Of a stretch of 64,000 bases of DNA, positions 42,800 to 51,558 are shown in pieces. The stretch is from Stanieria sp964562685. Lineage in GTDB: Bacteria; Cyanobacteriota; Cyanobacteriia; Cyanobacteriales; Xenococcaceae. Within the stretch, counting starts at the first letter, position 1. Every line of letters starts with the position of its first letter. Under the pieces are notes generated by a model, which worked only from the letters and a program-made list of their open reading frames with translations, was not told where the DNA came from and did no database searches. The DNA is taken from NCBI GenBank assembly GCA_964562685.1, contig CAZLUP010000001.1, positions 1 to 64,000 of the forward strand, read 5' to 3'. The position numbers and the translations under genes are program-made.

Positions 42800-44038
42800 C
42801 TAAAGCTTTTCTTCCGAATCAGATTGTAAGTCTTCTAGTTCGGTTTCTGTTTCGGGATCGACAATTGATTCAGATGTCATCACTACACCATCATTTTCTT
42901 CTTTATATTTAGCAAGGTCTTTAATATCAATTTTCCATCCCGTTAAACGAGCAGCCAGACGGACGTTTTGACCTTCTTTGCCAATTGCTAAACTGAGTTG
43001 GTCTTCAGCAACTAATACTAGCGATTGTTTTTCCTCAGCATCAATGAGCAAGACTTTATCAACTCTAGCAGGACTGAGGGAATTGGCAATATAGGTTGCA
43101 GGGTCTGGAGACCAGCGAATTACATCAATTTTTTCTCCTCGTAATTCATTAACCACAGCTTGAATACGAGAACCTCTAGCACCGATACAAGCCCCGACTG
43201 GGTCGACATCTCTTTCTAGAGTATCTACTGCTATTTTAGTACGCACACCGACATGACGAGAGGGAGGATGCGCTTCCCGAGCCACTGCTACAATTCTAAC
43301 AATTTCTTCTTCAATTTCTGGGACTTCGTTGCTAAATAATTCTACTACTAAGCCAGCAGCAGCCCTAGAAACAATTAACTGTGGACCCCGATGGGGAGTC
43401 TCTCGAACTTTTTTCAAATAAACTTTGAAAGTAGCATTAGAACGATAAGTATCGTTAACTAATTGTTCTCGTTTTGGTAATTCGGCTTCAACTTCAGGTT
43501 GTCCGACTCCACTGCTGACTGCCATAATAACTGACTGTCTTTCAAACCGTAAGACTCGTGCTTGTAGAAGAGTGTTTTCTAAATCTTTAAACTCTTCTTG
43601 AACCAATTTACGTTGTTGATCTCTTAGTTTTTGTAGCAGTACTTGTTTGGTTTGAATTGCTGCCATGCGACCAAAATCTTTTTGTTCGGGAGTAACATCA
43701 ACTAAAACCGTATCTCCTACCTGAAACTCTGAATCTCCTAATTGTTCTTTAACTTCTTTTAAAGGAATTTCGTGGTCGTTGTTAGAAACTTCTTCAACAA
43801 TAGTCTTGGTGGTAAGAATTCTAAAACCTTCTTCTTCAATATCTAGCTGGACGTTGAAATTGTCGAAGTATTCCTCGCTAAATTGATGACGGTCTAAACT
43901 TTGAGCGCGACGAAACCTTTCATAGCCTTTGAGTAAAGCTTCTCTTAACGCTTCTTGTACCGAGGTTTGAGGTAGATTGTGTCGTTGGCTAATTTGTTCA
44001 ATCATATCCTTCAGACCAGGTAAATTTACTATGGTCAT
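42800..44038 (-). CDS. nusA: Transcription termination/antitermination factor NusA
   Basis: This 412-residue factor is started at the second ATG, which has AGGAG at 8 nt; an ATG two codons earlier is too near to the Shine-Dalgarno. The N-terminal domain binds RNA polymerase (about 1-125). The S1 domain follows (about 130-200), then two KH domains with DPVGACIGARGSRIQAVVNE and LAIGKEGQNVRLAARLTGWK. The acidic C-terminal tail replaces the AR repeats of proteobacterial NusA. It lies between rimP and ylxR. Confidence 0.96.
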   Translation of the reverse strand: MTIVNLPGLKDMIEQISQRHNLPQTSVQEALREALLKGYERFRRAQSLDRHQFSEEYFDNFNVQLDIEEEGFRILTTKTIVEEVSNNDHEIPLKEVKEQLGDSEFQVGDTVLVDVTPEQKDFGRMAAIQTKQVLLQKLRDQQRKLVQEEFKDLENTLLQARVLRFERQSVIMAVSSGVGQPEVEAELPKREQLVNDTYRSNATFKVYLKKVRETPHRGPQLIVSRAAAGLVVELFSNEVPEIEEEIVRIVAVAREAHPPSRHVGVRTKIAVDTLERDVDPVGACIGARGSRIQAVVNELRGEKIDVIRWSPDPATYIANSLSPARVDKVLLIDAEEKQSLVLVAEDQLSLAIGKEGQNVRLAARLTGWKIDIKDLAKYKEENDGVVMTSESIVDPETETELEDLQSDSEEKL

Positions 44039-44213
44039 AGGCATCTCTCCTAAAATTTTGCTTAATTATTGATTAATAGAAATTGAGAACTGTTTTTTGT
44101 ATTGATGAAGTTCGGCAATTACCATCAAAGGTAATGGTCATTACTCAGGGATTGTCGCCTCAATTTGAGTTAGTGAATTCTGTACCGTCCTTTAAGGCAA
44201 AATACCGATGAGT

Positions 44214-44675
44214 TTAATGAGTGTCATCTAATTGAACTTTGGCGATTAAGTGGCGAGGGATAGCTAAAGCTTTTCCTTTTTGATTGATATAAACTGCTTG
44301 CTCGTCACGTCCTTGAAGTTTACCTTGCCACTCCTTACGTTCTTTATAAGGAGTAAAGGTTTTAACAATGACCGAAAATCCCTTAAAAGAGATAAAATCC
44401 CTGTCTGTGGTTAAAGTACGAGAAATACCAGGGCTAGATACTTCTAATACATAAGAACCAGGAATAATTTCTGTTGTATCGAGTGTTGCTTCTAATGCCA
44501 AACTCATCCGTTCGCAGTCATCAAGGCTAGTATCCGCACTCAGATTGCGAACATCTATTCTCAGTACTGGTGGTTTTTTATTGGTTTGAAAAACTATATC
44601 TACCAATTCTAAGTTTAACTCTTGGGCAAGGGGTGTTGCCAATTCTGCTATTTGAGAAACAAGAGGATGGGTCAT
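44214..44675 (-). CDS. rimP: Ribosome maturation factor RimP
   Basis: This 153-residue protein helps assemble the 30S subunit. The start ASP-like region reads MTHPLVSQIAELATPLAQEL, followed by LELVDIVFQTNKKPPVLRID, SYVLEVSSPGISRTLTTDRD, then the SH3-like C-terminal domain (KEWQGKLQGRDEQAVYINQK). It is the first gene of the rimP-nusA-ylxR-infB order. A 175-nt gap separates it from nusA. Confidence 0.95.
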   Translation of the reverse strand: MTHPLVSQIAELATPLAQELNLELVDIVFQTNKKPPVLRIDVRNLSADTSLDDCERMSLALEATLDTTEIIPGSYVLEVSSPGISRTLTTDRDFISFKGFSVIVKTFTPYKERKEWQGKLQGRDEQAVYINQKGKALAIPRHLIAKVQLDDTH

Positions 44676-44736
44676 TGTCTGCTAACAATCGTCAATAGTT
44701 TTAATGCTTAAGCCAAGAGATTGAAAATTTTTCCAA

Positions 44737-44760
44737 TAAAAAAAGCGGGGTAAACCCACT
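44737..44760 (-). terminator. Rho-independent terminator on the minus strand
   Basis: On the minus strand AGTGGGT-TT-ACCCCGCT forms a hairpin of 7 pairs with one bulged C and is followed by seven T residues (44743 to 44737). It would end transcription coming from the membrane protein gene at 45060-46571 before rimP. Confidence 0.7.
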
Positions 44761-45020
44761 CTCAATCTACTTAGATGCTAAGGTAGGTGGAAAGAAGTTT
44801 TTTTAGGACAATCCTTTCCAGAATTTATCTTATCAATAATTGAGGTTAATTGCCCAGGAAAGATTGATGAGTTAATCCGCTTCGCTTGAAGGCAGAGGCG
44901 AGGGGGCGCAAAAGGAGAAAGGGGGACAATAAAATAACCAGTCATTATTGGTAACTGTCGATAGTTGAGACCTACGGTAGTGCGCTTCGCTTATGTTAAT
45001 TGTTGATTATTGATCCCTCA

Positions 45021-45055
45021 TAATTAGTAATTAGTAATTAGTAACTGGTAACTGA
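45021..45055. repeat. Heptamer tandem repeat (TAAYTRR x5)
   Basis: TAATTAG x3, then TAACTGG and TAACTGA, fill 45021-45055 without a gap. The tract ends just before the stop codon of the membrane protein gene. Confidence 0.85.
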
Positions 45056-45059
45056 ATCA

Positions 45060-46571
45060 CTATTTATGATGCTGGGTGATTTGGCGAATTGAGCGAGTTT
45101 GTTCGAGAATAGTTTCAATGTCTTCTTTAGAAAGACGCTCCACATAATTAATTTTAATTTCTTCTAATAAATCGACTAGCAGCAGTTCTATTTTGACGAG
45201 GCTTTGTTTGGCTTTGATTTCTGAGGAGAAGGATTGAGTTAGATTGGTTAAGAGACTTTCGAGTAGTTGATTAAATTTTTGATCTTCTTCTAAAATAGCT
45301 TGAAGTGCATCAGAGAAAACTTGATAAGTTTGTTGTACTAGTTGTTGAGTTAAATTAATAATTGTGCGATCGCTTCCTGGTAAAAAACGAATTCCTTGAT
45401 AAGCTGGAGTTTGTTTGAGAACTTTTTCGATACTATATTGAAGTAAAGCTTCGGCTTCTGGTCTAATTTTGGGTAAAACTTGATAAACAAGTAGTTGAGA
45501 CAGGATTTTGACTATTTCTGCCGTTTCATTAGTATTGTTGATATCTATATAAGGATTATTTTGGTGTTGAGATAATAATTTGGTAATTTCTCCTTGACGA
45601 ATCGAGGTTTGAATTTGATTAATTACCCGAATCACTACTATTTCCGTAACATCTTCAGCAATAGAAGCCACGATACCTTGACTTATTTGTCTTTGGACGG
45701 CATGAAGATCGATTAAATGAGCTTGATTGAGACGAATTGTCACAGGAATAATGCGTAACCATCGCCAAAAAGGAATCAGAAACAGGATATCGTACCAACG
45801 CCACAGCATGGCATCTAGCCAACTAACTGATGTCCGACTGCGACTGATATACCAAGTACGAGCCAAAAATTCTAAGCCAAAAATAAGCCCAAACGGAAAA
45901 TCAATTAAGCCAAAATTATCGATATAGTGTCCATTTTCACCGATATAACGATAATAATTACTAGCAATTAAAGGTCTAATTTGTTGGTCAAAAAAGATTA
46001 ATTCTAACTGAGCTTTTGCTTGATTTTGAAGATAGTTAGGACTCCAAAATTGCCAGAATGATTGTTTAGCAGATTTAGCTGGATTGGGAAGATGTTCGCG
46101 CATTTTATTTTTGATCCGCTCCAAAGTTCCTGTTTTATTTGCTTCGGCAAAAGGATTGGTTTGGATCATTTCGAGACTTTGACGGCGCAAATCTCCTAAG
46201 ATTGTGGTTACTTCAGGAGAATTAATTTCCTTATTTGATAAAACTTGTTTGAGTTGGTCTACTTTTTCTAAATATTGTTCTGTATCACGATTGGGAATGA
46301 TACCTTTAAAGCGATCGTATTCAGTAATTAATTTAGAAAAATTTTCATCAATTAAATCTAGTTTGATCCCCTGCAATTCAATATAGCCAAATTTAAGGTT
46401 ACCAATAGTAACTTGTCCGTTCAACCAAAAATCTCGGAGGGGAACATAAGTTAAATTAAAGATTACTAAGATAAAATTAATTGCTGCTATCAGAGCCATA
46501 ATCTTTTCAAACCAAAGTTTGGTAGGACTTTTTTTTGCTCTAATTGCGGTATTTTTTCTGACAATAGTCAT
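45060..46571 (-). CDS. Large conserved membrane protein of unknown function
   Basis: This 503-residue protein has a membrane helix at about 21-42 (KIMALIAAINFILVIFNLTY). A long periplasmic or cytoplasmic helical region follows, then a second membrane region at about 222-275: FPFGLIFGLEFLARTWYISR and WYDILFLIPFWRWLRIIPVT. The repeated Arg in IPFWRWLRIIPVTIRL recalls the voltage-sensor or S4-S5 part of ion channels, but no pore motif is seen. The C-terminal 220 residues are long helices, probably coiled coil. No named family is recognised. It ends close to a terminator. Confidence 0.65.
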   Translation of the reverse strand: MTIVRKNTAIRAKKSPTKLWFEKIMALIAAINFILVIFNLTYVPLRDFWLNGQVTIGNLKFGYIELQGIKLDLIDENFSKLITEYDRFKGIIPNRDTEQYLEKVDQLKQVLSNKEINSPEVTTILGDLRRQSLEMIQTNPFAEANKTGTLERIKNKMREHLPNPAKSAKQSFWQFWSPNYLQNQAKAQLELIFFDQQIRPLIASNYYRYIGENGHYIDNFGLIDFPFGLIFGLEFLARTWYISRSRTSVSWLDAMLWRWYDILFLIPFWRWLRIIPVTIRLNQAHLIDLHAVQRQISQGIVASIAEDVTEIVVIRVINQIQTSIRQGEITKLLSQHQNNPYIDINNTNETAEIVKILSQLLVYQVLPKIRPEAEALLQYSIEKVLKQTPAYQGIRFLPGSDRTIINLTQQLVQQTYQVFSDALQAILEEDQKFNQLLESLLTNLTQSFSSEIKAKQSLVKIELLLVDLLEEIKINYVERLSKEDIETILEQTRSIRQITQHHK

Positions 46572-46714
46572 TATGTTAGAATTTCATTCTTATCAGTCAC
46601 CTATTAGAATTTTCGTATATTTTAGTGATAAAAATGAACTGAATTATTCAACCCCAATACAAAAATTAATTGCCAATCAAAACTCAAAGCTTCTTTTTTT
46701 CTTCTTTTTGTATG

Positions 46715-46732
46715 GACGTAACTAATTACGTC
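46715..46732. repeat. Palindromic dispersed repeat (GACGTAA-TTACGTC)
   Basis: GACGTAA, loop CTAA, TTACGTC (46715-46732) is nearly the same as the palindrome at 49317-49336. Such GACGTAA...TTACGTC sequences are dispersed in cyanobacterial genomes. On the plus strand it is followed by a weak T-rich run. Confidence 0.7.
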
Positions 46733-46776
46733 TTTGTTTAACTCAACCAAAGTTTTGGAGACAAATACCACGAAAT

Positions 46777-47421
46777 TTATTTTTCTGTACTAGCTAATAC
46801 GCCGTGAAGAAAAATATCGGCAATTCCCTCTGCCATTTCTTGAATAGCGTGAGGAGAACCTTGGGGATCGATAATAGTTTGATTAGAAAAACCTGCGATC
46901 GCAAACATTCCTAAGAACACTTGAGCGACGATTTTAGGATTCATAGGACGATAAATCCCTTTTTCCATGGCAGTTTGAAAGAAAACTTCTGCTACATCGG
47001 TCATTTTTTCAATTACTTCTGATTGAATCCGTTCTCGTAGTTCGGGATGATATTGTGCTTCAATAAAGCATACTCGCAAAAGATCGCTATTATGTTGTAG
47101 ATGGAGCATTCGGCGACGCATTACTTGAGCTACCGCTTTGTAACTACCCATTTCACTTAATTCTGTTAATAAATCGGTCAGAATTTCAATCCAACCTGCG
47201 GTAGCTACTTCGGTGAGAATTGCTTTTTTATTAGCAAAATGACGAAATAATGTCCCTTCAGCTACACCAGCAGCAGTCGCTAAATCCCTAGTTGTAGTTG
47301 CATCATAGCCTTGACGTGCAAATAAGCGAAGTGCAGCTTTAAGAATACGACTGCGAGTATTTTCTTCATTAGCAGAGGATTGATTGGCTGTTACAAAATT
47401 CCGTCCTTCAAAAACTTGCAT
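46777..47421 (-). CDS. TetR family transcriptional regulator
   Basis: This 214-residue regulator has an N-terminal helix-turn-helix at about 25-70: ILKAALRLFARQGYDATTTR, DLATAAGVAEGTLFRHFANK and the following helix. The C-terminal domain (75-205) would bind an inducer and form dimers. It is divergent from the M16 protease pair, with 306 nt between the start codons, so it may control those genes and itself. Its ligand is not known. Confidence 0.88.
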   Translation of the reverse strand: MQVFEGRNFVTANQSSANEENTRSRILKAALRLFARQGYDATTTRDLATAAGVAEGTLFRHFANKKAILTEVATAGWIEILTDLLTELSEMGSYKAVAQVMRRRMLHLQHNSDLLRVCFIEAQYHPELRERIQSEVIEKMTDVAEVFFQTAMEKGIYRPMNPKIVAQVFLGMFAIAGFSNQTIIDPQGSPHAIQEMAEGIADIFLHGVLASTEK

Positions 47422-47727
47422 AATTGTAAAGTGATAATTATCTAGGGACTAAGTTACAATATTTGCCGTATCACTGTATTTAAATTTACTAAATTAATGC
47501 TACTTTTTAATTAATTTTTTATATTTTCTCAATTTTATCTAAAAGCAGATTAGCTTGAGTTTGAATCATCAAAACGTTGAGATTAATCAAGTTATTCTCA
47601 AGCAATTAGTAATTTTTATTGGTTAAGCTTTACAGAACTTATCTCTAAATTGCCGTTTTTCAATAAATAAGCTGCTTGAGATTAATTGATGTTTTAATAA
47701 TTGCGCCAATCAATCAAACAAGTGATC
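47422..47727. other. 306-nt divergent region between TetR gene and M16 genes
   Basis: This AT-rich region contains the promoters of both sides. AGTGATA (47430-47436) and TATCACT (47469-47475) are inverted copies at a spacing of 32 nt and could be half-sites. No gene or strong promoter was identified. Confidence 0.4.
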
Positions 47728-49284
47728 ATGCCCCAAAAATTATTTAGTTACCAAAAAAATTTAATCGGATTGATTTTAGTTGCTTTTTGCTTAGGCTGGA
47801 GTAGTTTAGTTTTCCCAGCTTATGGCGATACTGACAATTCGGTTGCTACTAATTCTATTCAACCTTATTTAGCTAAAGTAATCAAAAATGTTACTGAATT
47901 TCGGCTTGATAATGGTATGAAGTTTATTGTGTTAGAAAACCACGAAGCACCAGTAATTTCCTTTGTTACCTATGCCAATGTGGGTGGTGTCGATGAACCT
48001 GATGGTAAGACTGGGGTTGCTCATTTTTTAGAGCATTTGGCTTTTAAAGGAACTAAAAAAATTGGAACAACCAATTATTCGGCGGAAAAACCTTATTTAG
48101 ATCGTTTAGACCGGATTTTTGCTGAGATAAAAACTGCTCAAAATGCAGGAAAAAAAGAACAGATAGCGCAACTTACTGAAGAGTTTAATCGCACTCAATC
48201 CCAAGCCAATAAATTTGTTAAACAAAACGAATACGGAAAAATTGTTGATACTGCTGGAGGGGTAGGTTTGAATGCAGCTACATCGGCTGATTACACTACC
48301 TATTTTTATAGTTTTCCTGCCAATAAATTAGAGTTATGGATGTCTTTAGAATCGGAAAGATTTTTAGAACCTGTATTTAGGGAATTTTATAAAGAAAAAC
48401 AGGTAATTTTGGAGGAAAGAAGGTTAAGAACTGATAATTCTCCAATTGGCAAGATGTTAGAAGTTTTTCTAGATACTGCTTTTGTCAAACACCCCTATAA
48501 ACGTCCGACGATTGGTTATAACGAAGATATTACTAATCTTACAAGGGAAGATGTCCGTCAGTTTTTTGCTACTTATTATGTTCCTAATAATTTAACTGTA
48601 GCAATTGTAGGTGATGTCGATCCCAAGGAAGTCCAAAGTTTAGCTAAGGTGTATTTTGGACGTTATCAAACTAATAAAATTCCTAGAAAGGTAACCGTAG
48701 TTGAACCACCACAACAAAAAACTAGAGAAGTTACCTTAGAATTTCCGACTCAACCTTGGTATTTGGAAGGTTATCATATTCCTGCTTTAACCGATCCTGA
48801 TTATCCGATTTACGAAGTGATTGCCGATTTACTCAGTAATGGAAGAACTTCCCGTTTGTATCAATCTTTAATCGAAAAACAACAAGTTGCTTTGTCTGCC
48901 GAAGGCTTTAGCGGGTTTCCTGGTGATAAATATCCCAATTTACTCTTATTTTATGCTTTAACTGCTCCTGGACATACTGTTGATGATGTAGCAACTGCAC
49001 TGCGAGCAGAAATTGAACGACTAAAAACCGAACCAGTGACAGAAGTAGAACTAGAGCGAGTTAAAACGAAGCTAAAAGCAGATTTGCTACGTACTTTGGA
49101 TTCTAATATGGGAATGGCAAATTTATTGGCTGAATATGATGCTAAAACTGGTAGTTGGCGGAATGTCTTTGATGAATTAGATGCGATCGCATCTGTAACG
49201 GCTGCTGATATTCAAAGAGTGGCAAAGAGAACTTTTGTGCCTGAAAATCGTACCGTTGGACGTTTGTTGTCAGCAAAAAGCTAA
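47728..49284 (+). CDS. M16 zinc peptidase, active subunit, exported
   Basis: This protein of 518 residues starts at the ATG giving MPQKLFSYQK; a TTG 27 nt upstream is an alternative. A signal peptide (about 1-33, LIGLILVAFCLGWSSLVFPA) precedes the M16 fold. The inverted zinc motif is His99-Phe-Leu-Glu102-His103 (AHFLEHLAFKG), and the distal Glu is in EKQVILEERRLR after a helical insertion of about 60 residues. The partner gene lacks this motif, so the two should form a heterodimeric protease of the PqqL/YmxG type. It acts in the periplasm, probably on peptides. Confidence 0.9.
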   Translation: MPQKLFSYQKNLIGLILVAFCLGWSSLVFPAYGDTDNSVATNSIQPYLAKVIKNVTEFRLDNGMKFIVLENHEAPVISFVTYANVGGVDEPDGKTGVAHFLEHLAFKGTKKIGTTNYSAEKPYLDRLDRIFAEIKTAQNAGKKEQIAQLTEEFNRTQSQANKFVKQNEYGKIVDTAGGVGLNAATSADYTTYFYSFPANKLELWMSLESERFLEPVFREFYKEKQVILEERRLRTDNSPIGKMLEVFLDTAFVKHPYKRPTIGYNEDITNLTREDVRQFFATYYVPNNLTVAIVGDVDPKEVQSLAKVYFGRYQTNKIPRKVTVVEPPQQKTREVTLEFPTQPWYLEGYHIPALTDPDYPIYEVIADLLSNGRTSRLYQSLIEKQQVALSAEGFSGFPGDKYPNLLLFYALTAPGHTVDDVATALRAEIERLKTEPVTEVELERVKTKLKADLLRTLDSNMGMANLLAEYDAKTGSWRNVFDELDAIASVTAADIQRVAKRTFVPENRTVGRLLSAKS

Positions 49285-49316
49285 CAGTAACATTTACTCT
49301 TTGCCTTTTTCTGTAA

Positions 49317-49336
49317 AGACGTAACCTATTACGTCT
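49317..49336. repeat. Palindromic dispersed repeat between the M16 genes
   Basis: AGACGTAA, loop CCTA, TTACGTCT (49317-49336) is a perfect 8-bp stem, continued by CTAC. It is the second copy in this window of the GACGTAA...TTACGTC family, here between two genes on one strand. Confidence 0.8.
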
Positions 49337-49372
49337 CTACGACTTTTAACTTTTGACTTTTTCTGTAACTCT

Positions 49373-50845
49373 ATGACTAGAAATCAACCGAAAAAAATTA
49401 TTAATTGGCTTGGTTTAGGAGTGATAACGGTTATTTTGCTGTTAGTTGTGCGTTTACCAGCAACAGCCGAAACACCAAAACATTATACAGAATTGGAATT
49501 TGCTCCACCGCCAGAGATTCAATTACCAGATTATGAACGCTATCAACTAGATAATGGCATGATAGTTTATTTGGTAGAAGACCACGATTTACCCTTGGTT
49601 AATGGAACAGCTTTAATTCGTACTGGTTCTCGTTTTGAGCCTTCAGATAAAATAGGGTTGGCAGAGATTACAGGAGCAGTAATGCGTAGTGGTGGGACAA
49701 AAAGCCATACTGCCGATGAGTTGAATCTTTTATTAGAACAAAGAGCAGCTAGTGTAGAAACTACGATTAACACTACTTTTGGTAGTGCAAGTTTTAATAC
49801 TCTCACAGAAGATTTAGATACTGTATTTAAGTTATTTACCGAAGTGATCCGCGAACCTGCTTTCGCACCAGAAAAATTTGAATTAGCCAAAAATCAACAG
49901 CGTGGTGCAATTTCCCGTCGGAATGACGATCCAGGGAGTATTGCCGAACGAGAATTTGATAAATTGATTTATGGTGAAAATAGTCCCTACGCCAGAACAG
50001 TAGAGTATACAACTCTAGATAAAATTACTCGTCAAGATGTGATTAATTTTTATCAACAATATGTCCGTCCTGATGGCATGATTTTAGGCATCGTAGGAGA
50101 TTTTGAGCCAATTAAAATGAAAGCTGCGATCGCTCGTAGTTTTGGAGATTGGCAAGTTGACAACTCTAAACCTCAATTAACTATTCCAACTGCCTCTCAA
50201 AAATATACTAGTGGTGTTTTCTTAGTTGATCGTCCGCAATTAACTCAAAGTAACATTTTGTTGGGACATTTAGGCGGTACTTTGAAAAATCCTGATTATC
50301 CTGCTTTGAGTGTTTTAAACGGAGTCATGAATGGTTTTGGTGGCAGACTATTTAATGAAGTGCGATCGCGTCAAGGATTAGCTTATAGTGTTTATGGTAC
50401 TTGGAATGGTAATTATGATTACGATGGTACTTTTATGGCTGGTGGACAAACTCAAACAGAAAGCACTGTTCCTTTTGTTCAGTCTGTTTTAACTGAAATT
50501 GAAAGATTGAGAAATAGTCCTGTTACTGAAAAAGAGTTAGCTAATGCGAAAGAATCAATTTTGAATTCTTTTGTGTTTAATTTTCAAGATCCTAATCAAA
50601 CTTTATCTCGTTTGATGCGTTACGAATATTATGGTTATCCTGAAGATTTTATTTTTCAATATCAAGAAAAAGTCAAAGCAACCACAGTAGAAGATATTCA
50701 AAGAGTAGCTCAAAAATACTTACATCCAGACAAAATAGTTACTTTGGTAGTGGGTAATCAAAAAGCTATGAATCCGCCTTTAAGTAGTTTAAAAGGAACA
50801 GTACAAACGGTAGATATTTCTATTCCTCAATCTCAAAATAGTTAA
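49373..50845 (+). CDS. M16 peptidase-like subunit without zinc motif, exported
   Basis: This 490-residue protein has a signal peptide or anchor (1-33, WLGLGVITVILLLVVRLPAT) and the M16 fold. At the position of HxxEH it has MRSGGTKSHTADE, with no zinc ligands, so it is the non-catalytic partner. It does carry GFGGRLFNEVRSRQGLAYSV, the Arg/Tyr region that in M16 dimers completes the active site of the partner. It lies 88 nt after the active subunit. A dyad with T-rich tail (50861-50895) follows its stop. Confidence 0.9.
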   Translation: MTRNQPKKIINWLGLGVITVILLLVVRLPATAETPKHYTELEFAPPPEIQLPDYERYQLDNGMIVYLVEDHDLPLVNGTALIRTGSRFEPSDKIGLAEITGAVMRSGGTKSHTADELNLLLEQRAASVETTINTTFGSASFNTLTEDLDTVFKLFTEVIREPAFAPEKFELAKNQQRGAISRRNDDPGSIAEREFDKLIYGENSPYARTVEYTTLDKITRQDVINFYQQYVRPDGMILGIVGDFEPIKMKAAIARSFGDWQVDNSKPQLTIPTASQKYTSGVFLVDRPQLTQSNILLGHLGGTLKNPDYPALSVLNGVMNGFGGRLFNEVRSRQGLAYSVYGTWNGNYDYDGTFMAGGQTQTESTVPFVQSVLTEIERLRNSPVTEKELANAKESILNSFVFNFQDPNQTLSRLMRYEYYGYPEDFIFQYQEKVKATTVEDIQRVAQKYLHPDKIVTLVVGNQKAMNPPLSSLKGTVQTVDISIPQSQNS

Positions 50846-50860
50846 AAATTAGTAAAAGCG

Positions 50861-50895
50861 ATCGCGTTAGATGAAAATTTTAGCGCGATTTCATT
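50861..50895 (+). terminator. Probable terminator after the M16 pair
   Basis: ATCGCGTTA (50861-50869) pairs with TAGCGCGAT (50881-50889) at 8 of 9 positions, with a 11-nt loop, then TTCATTTC follows. The first arm contains a GCGATCGC site. It lies between convergent genes. Confidence 0.5.
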
Positions 50896-50910
50896 TCTCA
50901 AATTATTATC

Positions 50911-51396
50911 CTACTTGATTTCCGTAATTGGGAAACTATTTTTTATTAAATTAAATATCTGCAAAGCATCTGAATGATATGTTTCATCTATAAGTTTAAA
51001 AGTTGTATCTTTGAGGGTTTCTTCATCAATTAAATTGATTAATTCGTCTAAATCTATTCCTTCAAAAATTTCTTGAGAGGCTTTGATTAAAGCTCTAGGA
51101 AAAGCTTCGGCAAAACTATCTGTCCAATCATTTTGTTTAATATAGTGTGATTTTTTTCCTAAATGATTGCGTTTTTGAATTTCTAAAAGACTATTGAGAA
51201 TGGAGTTACGCCAACTTTTAGTAACTCGTTTTTTAATTTGAATTTTGATTAAATGAACTAGAAGAATAACGAGAAAACTTTGTAAGTTATTAATTTTATC
51301 TTGTCTACCCATTTCTTCTAATTCTTCAATTATTGCTAAAGATTTTTCCCAGTCTCGGCTAATAATTGATTGTTTGAGTTCGATTATTTCTTCCAT
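50911..51396 (-). CDS. DUF29 family protein
   Basis: This 161-residue helical protein matches DUF29, a family of small bacterial proteins abundant in cyanobacteria. The conserved core is IIEELEEMGRQDKINNLQSF, LVILLVHLIKIQIK and SWRNSILNSLLEIQKR. The normal N-terminal part (YExDFYxW-like) is missing: the protein starts directly at ELKQSIISRDWEKS, so it is shorter at the front than most members. Function unknown. Confidence 0.8.
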   Translation of the reverse strand: MEEIIELKQSIISRDWEKSLAIIEELEEMGRQDKINNLQSFLVILLVHLIKIQIKKRVTKSWRNSILNSLLEIQKRNHLGKKSHYIKQNDWTDSFAEAFPRALIKASQEIFEGIDLDELINLIDEETLKDTTFKLIDETYHSDALQIFNLIKNSFPITEIK

Positions 51397-51558
51397 AAGA
51401 TTTATTTAAATAGTCTATAAATCTTCGTAAATTGTGAGTTTATTTTAAACTTGCAGCTTGTAATAATGGTAATTGTTTTACATTAAATAATTTGGATAAC
51501 TTAGTTTTATTTTACTGCCATCTCTGGTTAATTTTTTCCTCAATTCGCCAAAAAATAA

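Larger units (their letters stand above)
44676..45059. other. 384-nt intergenic region with repeats
   Basis: The region contains the minus-strand terminator at 44737-44760, a GC-rich repeat-like block at about 44878-44920 (AGGCAGAGGCGAGGGGGCGC), and the TAAYTRR heptamer tract at 45021-45055. It includes the promoter area for rimP. No gene was recognised. Confidence 0.55.
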
